Assembly: GCA_041917255.1 (NCBI GenBank) | Contig: JAYRYA010000015.1 | Span: 30,010-94,009, forward strand | Direction of reading: 5' to 3' | Source of the DNA: Zoogloea sp041917255 | GTDB lineage: Bacteria; Pseudomonadota; Gammaproteobacteria; Burkholderiales; Rhodocyclaceae | Length of the DNA stretch: 64,000 nucleotides | Part shown: positions 1 through 8,076 of the stretch, in pieces | How the letters are laid out: each line of letters starts with the position of its first letter | Numbering within the stretch: the first letter of the stretch is position 1 | Program-made: the position numbers and the translations under genes | The notes under the pieces: generated by a model | Told to the model about the DNA's origin: nothing | Seen by the model: the letters and a program-made list of their open reading frames with translations, nothing else | Database searches by the model: none

Positions 1-602
1 GCGCACAGCCCCGCAGCCAGCACGCGGCCGGGCAGGCCCAGCCTGGACAGCACGTGGTGGTAGGCGAATGTCCGGAACTGGGTGGTCCAGGCCAGCGGCC
101 CGACCATTGGCGTGCTCGAGATGACGTCGAAACCGTTGGCTTCGAGCTCCCGGCGCAGGCCGTCGCAGGTCCAGCGGCGGTAATCCGTCGGGTGCGGGTG
201 GTAGAGCCAGACTCCGTGGGTGGATAGCAGCAGGCGTCCTCCGGGCGAGAGAAGGCGGCGGCACTCGGCGAGGTAGGTCGGTACGTCCCACACGTGCTCG
301 AGCACCTGAAACGACACCACGCAGTCGGCCACACCGTCCGGCAGGTCGAGCGCCTTGCCCGGCGCGAAGACGAGATCGATGTGAGGGGCGGGCGCGATAT
401 CGCAGGAGAGATAATGGGCGACATGGGGGGCGAAGAGCGGCCGGTAAGGGGCATCGCCGGCGCCCAGGTCGACGACGGTGCTCCCGCGGGTGAGCGTGCC
501 ATCGCCGATCAGTCGCGTGACGGCCGGCCGCAGCCCGGCGACGAGGCGGTTGAGCGTGTAAGCATCGTGGCGCCAGAAGGGGGGCTTGAGTCTGACGTGC
601 AT
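1..602 (-). CDS. class I SAM-dependent methyltransferase, truncated by the window edge
   Basis: This leftward reading frame begins at an ATG at 602 and stays open to base 1, so the C-terminus lies outside the window. About 200 residues are visible. They show a class I methyltransferase core: motif I reads VVDLGAGDAPYRP, a later segment reads VVSFQVLEHVWDVPTYLAE and the post-III segment reads RLLSPGGRLLLSTHG, typical of the Methyltransf_11 group. The substrate cannot be read from sequence. Its divergent neighbour is a GtrA-like protein starting 26 bp away, and a glycosyltransferase lies further right, so a role in modifying a cell-surface glycan or lipid carrier is plausible but inferred. Confidence 0.8.
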   Translation of the reverse strand, partial: MHVRLKPPFWRHDAYTLNRLVAGLRPAVTRLIGDGTLTRGSTVVDLGAGDAPYRPLFAPHVAHYLSCDIAPAPHIDLVFAPGKALDLPDGVADCVVSFQVLEHVWDVPTYLAECRRLLSPGGRLLLSTHGVWLYHPHPTDYRRWTCDGLRRELEANGFDVISSTPMVGPLAWTTQFRTFAYHHVLSRLGLPGRVLAAGLC

Positions 603-627
603 GGGACAGGATTCGGTGAGGTCGGGA

Positions 628-1035
628 ATGGTCTGGCGGGATGAACGGTGGTGGCGATTTCTGGTGGTCGGCGGGGTCTGCTTCACGGCCAACCTGATCG
701 TGCTGTACGTGGGAACGGACGTGCTGGGGCTGCATTATCTCGTGTCGATGCTGCTCTCCATTTTGATCGCAAACACCCTTGGCTGGTGGCTCAACCGCCG
801 CTGGTCGTTCCGCTCGCGGGCGAGGGGGCTCGTCGCCGAATACCTCCGCTACTTCGCCGTCACGCTCACCAGTTCCTTCCTGAGCTTAATCCTGATGGCG
901 GTGCTGGTGAGTGGCTTGCGGCTGCATTATCTGGCCGCGAGCAGCGCGATCGCCGTCGGGCTGACGCTGTTCAACTTCTTGGCCCACCGCGGCTGGAGCT
1001 TCGCGAGGCAACCGCGCGACCTGCCGCCGGAGTGA
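628..1035 (+). CDS. GtrA-like family membrane protein
   Basis: The product has 135 residues and four predicted membrane segments with short loops. The motif WWLNRRWSFRS between the second and third segments and HRGWSF near the end are typical of the GtrA/DPMS family. These proteins are thought to flip or hand over polyprenyl-phosphate-linked sugars during O-antigen or teichoic acid glycosylation. The ATG at 628 is preferred over in-frame codons further upstream because it gives a compact family-like N-terminus (MVWRDERWWRF) and does not overlap the divergent methyltransferase. It may work with the glycosyltransferase at 3066-4268, which makes the lipid-linked sugars such flippases use. Confidence 0.8.
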   Translation: MVWRDERWWRFLVVGGVCFTANLIVLYVGTDVLGLHYLVSMLLSILIANTLGWWLNRRWSFRSRARGLVAEYLRYFAVTLTSSFLSLILMAVLVSGLRLHYLAASSAIAVGLTLFNFLAHRGWSFARQPRDLPPE

Positions 1036-1066
1036 ATCGCGAGTCGCCACCGCTGACGGTGAGGCG

Positions 1067-3055
1067 TCATGGTGTCCGGGCGTCGGCCTCCGTCGAATAG
1101 GGGCGCGGGCAGCTTGTTTGCAGGCGTTCGCCTGTCGCGTTCTCGAGCGGGACGGAGCGCCCCGCATGGATCAGGACGGCAGCAAGGCGCCCGTTGGTCT
1201 CGATGAGCCAGGTGTCGGTATTTACATAGAAGCGCCGCCGTGTGCCCGCTGCCGCCTGCTCGCTGTTGGTGCCTGCAGGCGCAAACAGCGCCGGGCAGTG
1301 TTGCTCCCATGCGGTCATGCGGCGGTCCACCTCGCGCCTGCGTGCACGCTCCACCGAATCGAGCGGTGGCGTCTCGACGATGGCGCAACTGACGAGTGCC
1401 ACCCGCTTGTCCTGGGAGACCGCCGACCGGGGTGTCTGTTGGGCCTGCCAGTGAAGCGGGGGCTTGCCATGACCATCCAGGTCGATCAGCTGACAATCGG
1501 TGCGATCCAAGCGTAGAGCGTATTCGGAGAGTTGGGCATCCTGCACGTCGAGGGTGGCGGCATCGACCCCGCCGTCCGCGCCGAGCATGTCGACGCTGGC
1601 GAGGCTGCGCAGCGGAAGCTGACTGGACTGCCAGCGGGCCCGGATGGCTTGCCAGGCGATGCCGTCCGGGGCCAGCGTGTTCTGCCCGATCACGTTGCTG
1701 AAGCGCGACTCGGCGGGCAGGAAGGCCGCCAGCGCCGCGTAGCTTTGCAGCTGGAGGGACAGGTAATAGGCGGGCGTTTCCTGGAGCACTCGGGGGATCG
1801 ACAGATCCATCGGCGATGGCGACCAGGGGCGGGCATCCATCCGGGTGCGGTTGAGCGTGGTGGCTGCCACGGTCTGCACGGCCAGCGGCAAGCCGACGAG
1901 GAGCATCGCCCAGACCGCCCGGCCCCGGGCAAGGCGCAGGGCGAGCCATGCGATGACGGGTCCGGTGAGCATGAGCCCCGGCACGGCATAGCGTGTGTTG
2001 CCGCTGGTATAGAGCCAGATGGGCAGGAATAGGGTGAGGAGAAGCATCACCACGCGGACGCTACGGTCTGCCTGGGCCTGCTGACGGCCCAGGATAATGC
2101 GCAGGACAAGGGCTGCGATGCCGAACACGATGAGCGTGAGCGGTCGGACGTCGGCAGCGATGGCTTCAAAACCGACCCGCTCCATCGGGTTGGCGAGGCG
2201 TACCGGGTAATACAGGACGTCCGCCAGCGTGGCTGGGCGAAAGCGGTCGGCCACGGCGTTGGCGCTCAGATACCACGGTGACTGGAAGATGCCGTTGAAC
2301 AAGGGGAACACCGGGCTGCCGAACGACTGCCACAGCCACCATGCGTGCGGGCCGCCGGTGAGGAGCAGGCCGGCCGCGCCGCCAATGAGGGCCCGCCAGA
2401 GCGCCCCCGCGGCCACTCGCCCCGGCAGCCCCGCCAGCGCGGCGACGAGCATTGCACAGGCAAACACCAGCGCCGACGGCTTGAGCCCCATCGCGACACC
2501 CGCAAGCACGGCCGACAGCCAGAGCTGGCGTGACGTGGCGCGTCCTGACGTGGCAGCCTGCCGCCATCGCAGCAGCACGAACAGCGAAGCCAGGCACGGG
2601 ATGCTCACGACGACATCCGTGTAACTGGTGCCGGTTTCAAGCAGGAAGGCCGGTGTGAGCCCGCCCGCCAGCACGCCCGCCACGAGGATCAGCCGGTGCA
2701 GGCGGTCGCGGAGTGGAACGAACTGGGCGCCAATGCCGTGCAGCAGCCAAAGGTTGGTGCTGTGGAGGGCAGCGACCGCAAGCGCCCCCGTCAGCGCTGG
2801 CCAGCCAGTGGCATGGATGAGGAAGTAGGGCAGATGGGGCAGTGGGTTGAGGTAGCTCTGGACGCTGGCGGCGAAGAGCTCGCCCGGCAGCCTTCCCTGC
2901 CACCATGCCAGAGCCACGTAGAGGTGATAGTTCAGGAAGTCCCAGCTCTGGTCTCTCCCGGCCCAGGCGGTCCAGATCAGGCAGGCGAGGGTGTAGCCCA
3001 TCGCGCAGTAGAGATGAAAGCGGCGCATGCTGTCCGCTGGCCGGGGGGAGGCCAT
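1067..3055 (-). CDS. large polytopic membrane protein, GT-C-like, function unknown
   Basis: The 662-residue product has roughly ten to twelve hydrophobic segments in its first 400 residues, followed by a soluble C-terminal region of about 250 residues that contains several cysteines. The N-terminal part includes the pattern WDFLNYHLYVALAWW just after the first segment, which resembles the first loop of GT-C type or DUF2029-like glycosyltransferases, where an acidic residue would sit. I do not recognise a named family. It starts 10 bp after the stop of the family 2 glycosyltransferase, so the two genes are very likely co-transcribed. A reasonable inference is a membrane glycosyltransferase using the polyprenyl-phosphate sugar made by its neighbour. 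A start at Met10 (3028) is also possible. Confidence 0.6.
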   Translation of the reverse strand: MASPRPADSMRRFHLYCAMGYTLACLIWTAWAGRDQSWDFLNYHLYVALAWWQGRLPGELFAASVQSYLNPLPHLPYFLIHATGWPALTGALAVAALHSTNLWLLHGIGAQFVPLRDRLHRLILVAGVLAGGLTPAFLLETGTSYTDVVVSIPCLASLFVLLRWRQAATSGRATSRQLWLSAVLAGVAMGLKPSALVFACAMLVAALAGLPGRVAAGALWRALIGGAAGLLLTGGPHAWWLWQSFGSPVFPLFNGIFQSPWYLSANAVADRFRPATLADVLYYPVRLANPMERVGFEAIAADVRPLTLIVFGIAALVLRIILGRQQAQADRSVRVVMLLLTLFLPIWLYTSGNTRYAVPGLMLTGPVIAWLALRLARGRAVWAMLLVGLPLAVQTVAATTLNRTRMDARPWSPSPMDLSIPRVLQETPAYYLSLQLQSYAALAAFLPAESRFSNVIGQNTLAPDGIAWQAIRARWQSSQLPLRSLASVDMLGADGGVDAATLDVQDAQLSEYALRLDRTDCQLIDLDGHGKPPLHWQAQQTPRSAVSQDKRVALVSCAIVETPPLDSVERARRREVDRRMTAWEQHCPALFAPAGTNSEQAAAGTRRRFYVNTDTWLIETNGRLAAVLIHAGRSVPLENATGERLQTSCPRPYSTEADARTP

Positions 3056-3065
3056 CGCGCAGCGC

Positions 3066-4268
3066 CTAGTCGGCCCTGTGCCGGGGGGTGAATTGCAGGA
3101 AGGTCAGCCAGAAACTGGCGACGATCAGCTCCATGCCGGTGATCCCGAGTGCGGTGGCCGGGATGGCTCGCCGCATGGTGTCCCTGGGGTCGAGGGCCGA
3201 AAAGCCGCCGACCTCCCAGCCGAGCAGCGTCTGCAGAGCGAGGCCGAGGGCGCACAGGATCAGCGTCGCGGCGGCCAGCAGGCCCAGCTCCAGCCGGAAG
3301 CGTGATGTCAGCCAGCGTGTGAGCCTGGACTCCGGCAGCATGCCAAGGCGGCTGCCGGTGCAGCGCATGAGCACGCCGAACAGAAGCATCTGGGTGCCGA
3401 CCACGCTGGCCGCAGAAGCGTAGAGGAGTGAGTGGATGTCGAAGCCAATGCCTCCCACCACGCGCGTGCCTGGCAATAGCCAGAGGCTGCCGGCGAGCCC
3501 GCTGATGAACAGGAGCAGTCCGGGATAGAAGAAGAGCCAGCGCGGCGAGAACAACAGCATGTAGCGCAGGTGCCGCCAGCCGTCGCGCCAACTCCTCAGG
3601 TGGGGCGGGCGGTCCCGGCCGTCGGGGCGCAGCGTGGTGGGAATCTCGGTGATCGTGAGCCCTGCCATCGCCGCCTTGATGACCATCTCGCTGGCGAACT
3701 CCATGCCGGAGGTCTGCAGCGCCAGATCACGGATGGCCTGTGTACGGAATCCACGCATGCCGCAGTGGAAGTCCCGCACCGGGATGCGGAACAGGCGTCT
3801 GCCGATGAAGCTGAGCACGGGGTTGCCGAGGTAGCGGTGGAGGGGCGGCATGGCACCGGGCGCGATCCCGCCCGCGAAGCGGTTGCCCATCACGAGATCG
3901 TGCCCGTGCCTCAGGGCCATGTAGAAGGGGTCGATCGCCTCGAACGCGTAGCTGTCGTCGGCATCAGCCATGATGGTGTACCGACCTCGTGCGGCCTCGA
4001 TCCCTGCGCGAAGCGCGGCGCCGTAGCCGCGGACAGGCACGTCGATGACGCGTGCCCCAGCGGCCCGGGCGATGGCTTGGGAGCCGTCGGTCGAGCCGTT
4101 GTCGGCCACCACGATCTCGTGCGGGACGCCCATCCTGGCGAGGCTGATCCGGGCTTTGGCGATGCATGCGCCAAGGGTGACGGCCTCATTCAGGCAGGGC
4201 ATCAGCACCGTGATTTCGCAGGTGTCGGAGGCCGAACTGGCCCGTATGTCTGACTGGGTTTCCTGCAT
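3066..4268 (-). CDS. family 2 glycosyltransferase, polyprenyl-phosphate sugar synthase type
   Basis: The 400-residue product has an N-terminal GT-A catalytic domain and a C-terminal membrane domain. Visible landmarks are VLMPCLNEA at residues 21-29, IVVADNGSTDGS at 52-63 and the metal-binding ADADDSY at 101-107. MGNRF at 127-131 and DFHCGMRGFR at 166-175 are typical of dolichyl-phosphate mannose synthase relatives. From about residue 240 there are four hydrophobic segments. The expected reaction is transfer of a nucleotide sugar to a polyprenyl phosphate at the inner membrane. It leads a two-gene unit with the polytopic protein downstream, and a GtrA-like flippase lies nearby, which fits a glycan lipid-carrier pathway. 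The sugar is not predictable. Confidence 0.85.
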   Translation of the reverse strand: MQETQSDIRASSASDTCEITVLMPCLNEAVTLGACIAKARISLARMGVPHEIVVADNGSTDGSQAIARAAGARVIDVPVRGYGAALRAGIEAARGRYTIMADADDSYAFEAIDPFYMALRHGHDLVMGNRFAGGIAPGAMPPLHRYLGNPVLSFIGRRLFRIPVRDFHCGMRGFRTQAIRDLALQTSGMEFASEMVIKAAMAGLTITEIPTTLRPDGRDRPPHLRSWRDGWRHLRYMLLFSPRWLFFYPGLLLFISGLAGSLWLLPGTRVVGGIGFDIHSLLYASAASVVGTQMLLFGVLMRCTGSRLGMLPESRLTRWLTSRFRLELGLLAAATLILCALGLALQTLLGWEVGGFSALDPRDTMRRAIPATALGITGMELIVASFWLTFLQFTPRHRAD

Positions 4269-4807
4269 GGATCGGGAGACCTTGATGGGTGGAAGAGGGA
4301 CGGCGCCCGGGTAAGCAGCGTGCCGGTCTGATCGGCAGGAATGACGCGGGAAGCGAGATTACAGGGAATGCCGGCAGGGCGTCAAAGTATGCCCTTCGAC
4401 TTGTGTCGAGCGGGAGCCCCGGTTGTTCGGATTGACAAAAGCCAGTCGAATCAATACAATGCGTTTTGTGTGCAATGCAGCACACATTTTTTTGAGTCGT
4501 TTTTTGTAAAACGTCGGCGCAGAAACCGCCGCATGGCCGGGCATCCCAAGCCGGTCACTGACCAAAACTCTGGTCTGGTTTCAGCGTCCTTTTTTGGCAC
4601 GCTGCCTGGTTGCACCAGCGTGTTTGGATCAACCCCTGGCGACCTAGTCTTTCGAGTGCCGTCGGCCGGTTTTTTTGGCTGACGAGTTGAACCCGGCCCT
4701 GCTTTTCGAGGGCTGTCGGGTGATACAAGCGGAGCATCGCTTCCCGTTTTTTCAGGGGCGATCTTTCGTGCGCGCTTGCCTGACTGTGGCCACAGAAAGG
4801 AGAGCCC
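4269..4807. other. 539-bp non-coding region with promoter and T-tract-rich leader
   Basis: No convincing gene is present between the divergent glycosyltransferase and the lytic transglycosylase. The region is visibly richer in T than its surroundings and has six-to-seven-base T tracts near 4487, 4499, 4590, 4670 and 4747. Several inverted repeats lie next to these tracts: TGTGTGC/GCACACA at 4467-4486 followed directly by seven T, CACGCTG/CAGCGTG at 4598-4622, and GTCGGCC/GGCTGAC flanking the tract at 4670. A degenerate direct repeat of about 45 bp also occurs, with one copy around 4627-4667 and another around 4688-4730, sharing TTCGAG and GTCGG blocks. This would form a leader of about 340 nt for the gene at 4808. 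Confidence 0.6.
4432..4460 (+). promoter_or_regulatory. sigma70-type promoter
   Basis: A TTGACA hexamer at 4432-4437 and a TACAAT hexamer at 4455-4460 are separated by exactly 17 bp. This is the best housekeeping-type promoter visible in the window. It reads toward the lytic transglycosylase, and transcription would begin near 4467, at the foot of the TGTGTGC/GCACACA inverted repeat. No other gene on this strand lies between it and 4808. Confidence 0.7.
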
Positions 4808-5506
4808 ATGTTCGCAACTCGTATCACGAAGTACGCACGTCACGCGGCTTCATTCATGCTTCACTTCGCCCACGGCGGTTTGCTCGTCGCTGGCCTTATC
4901 GTCACTCTTTTTGTCGCCTCGCGGATCGCCAATCACGGCGTTCAGGGTCTTTCCCTCGGTAGTCTCACGGGTGGTGCTGCCACCACGGCCGCCGTTGAAG
5001 AGATCGAGCCGGAAGTCGTGGAAGTCGCTGACACCACGGCAACCAAGCTCAGCCCCGACCTGCAGCGCGTCAAGACCTACATCGCCAAGCGCTACCAGGT
5101 CTCCGCGGTTGCAGTCGAGCCGCTGCTGGCCTCGGCCCAGCAGACTGGCCGCAGTGTCGGCGTCGACCCGCTGCTGCTGGTGGCCGTGATGGCCATCGAG
5201 TCGCGGTTCAACCCCTTTGCCGAAAGCCCGATGGGGGCTCAGGGCCTGATGCAGGTCATCCCCAAGTGGCATCCGGACAAGATCGACGTCAAGTCCGACA
5301 AGGGCGCGATGTTCGATCCGGATACCAACATCCGTGTCGGCGCCCTGGTGCTCAAGGAGTACATCCAGAGCACGGGCTCGGTCGAGCGGGCCCTCCAGCA
5401 GTACAACGGATCCAGCGATCCCACCGCGCCCTACGCCAACAAGGTGATGGCGGTGAAGGCCGCCCTGAGCCAGGCCGCCCGCGGCGGCAAGTTCTTCGGC
5501 GTCTGA
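4808..5506 (+). CDS. membrane-anchored lytic transglycosylase (SLT domain)
   Basis: The 232-residue product has one hydrophobic segment at about residues 22-40, a linker rich in acidic residues, and a C-terminal soluble lytic transglycosylase domain. The catalytic glutamate is E131 in AIESRFNP, followed by GAQGLMQVIP at 143-152 and LQQYNGS near the end. Such enzymes cleave peptidoglycan between MurNAc and GlcNAc with 1,6-anhydro ring formation in the periplasm. A strong ribosome-binding site, AGGAGA, lies just before the ATG. The gene stands alone behind its own promoter and a long leader, which suggests separate and possibly post-transcriptional control. It is shorter than Slt70 and closer to the MltC/EmtA core size. 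Confidence 0.85.
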   Translation: MFATRITKYARHAASFMLHFAHGGLLVAGLIVTLFVASRIANHGVQGLSLGSLTGGAATTAAVEEIEPEVVEVADTTATKLSPDLQRVKTYIAKRYQVSAVAVEPLLASAQQTGRSVGVDPLLLVAVMAIESRFNPFAESPMGAQGLMQVIPKWHPDKIDVKSDKGAMFDPDTNIRVGALVLKEYIQSTGSVERALQQYNGSSDPTAPYANKVMAVKAALSQAARGGKFFGV

Positions 5507-5614
5507 TCCGTTGTTTTGCAGCCTGCCGTCAGGCAGGTGCGTGTCTCTTCCTTTCTGCCGATCCCCCTCCGCGCCCCCGCAACAGGCGCCGGAGGGTGAT
5601 GCGTCTGCCGCTGC

Positions 5615-6769
5615 CTATAGCACGCGGCGGATGCGTTCGGCGGCTTCTACCAGCCGGGCTTCGTCGGTGGTGTAGGCAATGCGCAGGTGACGCTCTGGCG
5701 CATTGTCCCCAAAGTCGATTCCCGGGGTGGTGGCCACGCCGGCTTCTTCGATGAGCCGCTGGGCGAGTTCCTCGCTGCTGGCGGCGATGTCCGAGATGTC
5801 GGCGTAGAGATAGAAGGCACCCTGGGGTTCCGTCGCAAAGCGGAAGCCGATGTCGCGAAGCGCAGGCAACAGCGCATTGCGACGGTCGGCAAACGCGTGG
5901 CGACGGGCTTCCAGGATTTCCAGCGTGCCCGGCTCGAAGGCCGCCAGTGCCGCATGCTGGGCCGGGGTCGACGGCGAGATGAAGAAGTGCTGGGCGAGCT
6001 TCTCGATGTCCCGCACGTAGCCTTCGGGCACCACCATCCAGCCAAGCCGCCAGCCGGTCATCCCGAAATACTTCGAAAAGCTGTTCACCACGAACACGTC
6101 ATCGGCACGGCTGAGGGCGGTGCTCGCCTCGATGCCGTAGTTCAGGCCCTGATAGATCTCGTCCACGATCAGCACGCCGCCCTGGGCGGCTACCGTATCG
6201 CGCAGGGCGACGATCTCGTCGAGGTTGAGGAGCGTCCCGGTTGGATTGGCTGGCGAGGCAACCATCAGCCCGCGGGTGTTGGGCGTCCAGGCCGCGGCGA
6301 CGTGGGCCGGCGTGGGCTGGAAGCGGGTGCTGGCATCCACCGGCAGCGCCACCGGCTTGCCCTCGAAGCTGCGCACCAGATGGCGGTTGGACGGATAGCC
6401 CGGATCGGGCAGCAGCCATTCGTCGCCCGGATCGGTGAGCACGCCCAGGGCCAGCATCAGCGCGCCGGACGCGCCGGGGGTGACGATGATGCGCTCCGGC
6501 GCCACGTCGGCGCCGAAGCGGTCGTGGTAGAAGCGGGCGATGGCCTCGCGGAGCGCGGTAAGTCCCAGGGCCGGCGTGTAATGCACGTGGCCGCTGGTGA
6601 GGAAGCGGCGGCCAGCCTCGACGATGGGGGCGGGGCTCGGGAAATCCGGCTCGCCGACCTCCAGGTGGATGATGTCGCGGCCTTCGGCGGCCAGGGCGTG
6701 GGCGCGCTTGAGGATCTCCATCACGTGGAAGGGCTGGATGTCGGCCATGCGGCGGGCGATTCGGGTCAT
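5615..6769 (-). CDS. PLP-dependent aminotransferase, class I/II
   Basis: The 384-residue product is a fold-type I aminotransferase of the aspartate/aromatic group. LEVGEPDFPSP lies near the N-terminus, and VASPANPTGT, VDEIYQGL and the pyridoxal lysine motif NSFSKYFGMTGWRLGW follow in the expected order. It would transfer an amino group from an amino acid to a 2-oxo acid in the cytoplasm; the exact substrate is not readable. The ATG at 6769 is preferred over an in-frame TTG 30 bp upstream because it gives MTRIARRMADIQPF, the usual family N-terminus, and a GGA-containing ribosome-binding site precedes it. It is the last gene of a leftward group and has no evident functional link with its thiol-redox neighbours. 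Confidence 0.88.
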   Translation of the reverse strand: MTRIARRMADIQPFHVMEILKRAHALAAEGRDIIHLEVGEPDFPSPAPIVEAGRRFLTSGHVHYTPALGLTALREAIARFYHDRFGADVAPERIIVTPGASGALMLALGVLTDPGDEWLLPDPGYPSNRHLVRSFEGKPVALPVDASTRFQPTPAHVAAAWTPNTRGLMVASPANPTGTLLNLDEIVALRDTVAAQGGVLIVDEIYQGLNYGIEASTALSRADDVFVVNSFSKYFGMTGWRLGWMVVPEGYVRDIEKLAQHFFISPSTPAQHAALAAFEPGTLEILEARRHAFADRRNALLPALRDIGFRFATEPQGAFYLYADISDIAASSEELAQRLIEEAGVATTPGIDFGDNAPERHLRIAYTTDEARLVEAAERIRRVL

Positions 6770-6845
6770 CGCGAAGTCCTGATCTGAAGCACTGGGCAAT
6801 CGGCCATTGTAGGCCAGTGCCCGCCGCCGACGCGACCCGGCGGGA

Positions 6846-7580
6846 TCAGAACAGCGTGGTGAGACGAAGCCAGCCTTCCGGTAACACGTCGATCACCCGT
6901 GCTTCCAGCCATTTGTCGGCGCCGGTCAGGATGGCGATGCCGGCCAGGCCGATCAGCACGCCAAACATCTTCTTCATGCTGTCGCCCTGTGTGAGGACCC
7001 ACCCTCGCACGCGCGTCAGGCTTGCGCGCGAAGCGTAGGCGACGGCGACGAGCGGAATGGCGGCGCCGAGGCCAAAGATCCCGAGTATCAGCGCTCCCCG
7101 GCCTGCGCCGCCCTCACTTGCGACCAGTGTCAGCGCCGATGCGAGCAGCGGGCCTGAGCACGGGCTCCACACCAGCCCGAGCACCCCGCCGAGCAGCAGC
7201 GCGCTGCCCAGAGAACCGCCGTCGAGCCGGCTCGACGCCGCATTGGCCGACGAGGCGACAGGCAGCAGCAGCCGGCTGAAACGCGCACCCAGGGCGGGCA
7301 CCAGCATCACCAGTGCAAAGGCGAGGAGCAGCACGGCGCCAACGGTTCGCACGCTGTCCGGATCGATGCCCAACGCCGGCCCGAGGGCGCCGACCAGCAG
7401 GCCGATTCCGGCGAACGATGCCGCCATGCCGGCACCCATCGCCAGTGGTGCCAGCCGGTTGGACTGCATCGCACCGCCGACCACCAGCGGCAGCACCGGG
7501 AAAACGCAGGGGGAGAGGGTCGTCAAGCTGCCGGCGACGAGGCTGAGGCCGAGCTGGGGCAGGGAAAGGGCGGCATCCAT
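6846..7580 (-). CDS. CcdA/DsbD-like thiol:disulfide membrane transporter
   Basis: The 244-residue protein is almost entirely hydrophobic, with about six membrane segments. The motif SPCVFPVLPLVVGG at about residues 23-36 and WSPCSGPLL in the middle carry the two redox-active cysteines typical of the CcdA/DsbD transmembrane family. Such proteins pass reducing equivalents from cytoplasmic thioredoxin across the inner membrane. The gene starts 10 bp after a periplasmic thioredoxin gene, its natural electron acceptor. Together they probably reduce periplasmic disulfides, for example in cytochrome c maturation or protection of secreted cysteines. The ATG at 7580 has a GAGGG-type ribosome-binding site, and the longer frame upstream overlaps the previous gene. 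Confidence 0.85.
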   Translation of the reverse strand: MDAALSLPQLGLSLVAGSLTTLSPCVFPVLPLVVGGAMQSNRLAPLAMGAGMAASFAGIGLLVGALGPALGIDPDSVRTVGAVLLLAFALVMLVPALGARFSRLLLPVASSANAASSRLDGGSLGSALLLGGVLGLVWSPCSGPLLASALTLVASEGGAGRGALILGIFGLGAAIPLVAVAYASRASLTRVRGWVLTQGDSMKKMFGVLIGLAGIAILTGADKWLEARVIDVLPEGWLRLTTLF

Positions 7581-7590
7581 GATCGTGCCC

Positions 7591-7995
7591 TCATTTGGCA
7601 GGCGAAAGCGCTGAGCGCAGCGCTGCACGTAGTCGGTCGGCGTCGGTCTCGCCGGCCAGGCGCGCCGTTTCGGCGGTGCCTCGCCAGACGATCAGGGTGG
7701 ATTGGGTTCGCACGCCGAGCTTTTGCCGGAGGGCGCGCTCGCTGTCGTAATCTGCAACAAGCAGTGGGAGGGGCAGGCTGGCATCGGGCTTGAGGCTGTC
7801 GAAGACCTTGGCCTGGGCGCGGCAGGTGGGGCACCACGGGGCGTGGAAGTGCAGGGCGACTGGCTTGCCGGCCGACTGAGCGGCGGCGAGGGCTTCGGCG
7901 GAGTAGGGCTGGACATCCAGCGCGTGGGCGGCCAGCGGTGCCAGCAGGCAGGCCAGGGCGGTGACAAGACGAGGGGTCGGGGTGAGGCGATTCAT
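7591..7995 (-). CDS. exported thioredoxin-fold protein
   Basis: The 134-residue product begins with a signal peptide (residues 1 to about 26, ending near AAHA). A thioredoxin domain follows with the active site APWCPTC at 52-58 and the later strand TLIVWRG. The CPTC pair suggests a reductase-type partner rather than a DsbA-type oxidase. It is co-transcribed with the CcdA-like transporter immediately downstream, which would keep it reduced in the periplasm. The ATG at 7995 is chosen because the signal peptide starts there and a GGAG ribosome-binding site sits just upstream; the longer frame would hide the signal. Confidence in the family is high, but the client proteins are unknown. Confidence 0.85.
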   Translation of the reverse strand: MNRLTPTPRLVTALACLLAPLAAHALDVQPYSAEALAAAQSAGKPVALHFHAPWCPTCRAQAKVFDSLKPDASLPLPLLVADYDSERALRQKLGVRTQSTLIVWRGTAETARLAGETDADRLRAALRSALSPAK

Positions 7996-8009
7996 GGCGG
8001 GCTCCGGGT

Positions 8010-8029
8010 GACATGCGGATGTGCATGTC
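8010..8029. promoter_or_regulatory. 7-bp inverted repeat upstream of the thioredoxin gene
   Basis: GACATGC at 8010-8016 and GCATGTC at 8023-8029 form a perfect inverted repeat with a 6-bp spacer. It lies 15 bp before the thioredoxin ATG, next to the ribosome-binding site. It could be an operator for a dimeric regulator or a hairpin affecting translation. No matching regulator gene is seen nearby, so the function is a guess. Confidence 0.3.
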
Positions 8030-8076
8030 GAATTGGTCGGAGCTGGCACCGGATTCTTACAGTAGCCTGGCGGATT

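Noticed and set aside
4341..4843. Short frames on both strands in the T-rich leader, including one with a repeated PTALE-like peptide
   Set aside because: No ribosome-binding site or family; the peptide repeat only reflects the degenerate 45-bp DNA repeat.
5555..5600. A GC-rich imperfect inverted repeat after the lytic transglycosylase gene
   Set aside because: The stem is interrupted and no T tract follows, so it is not listed as a terminator.
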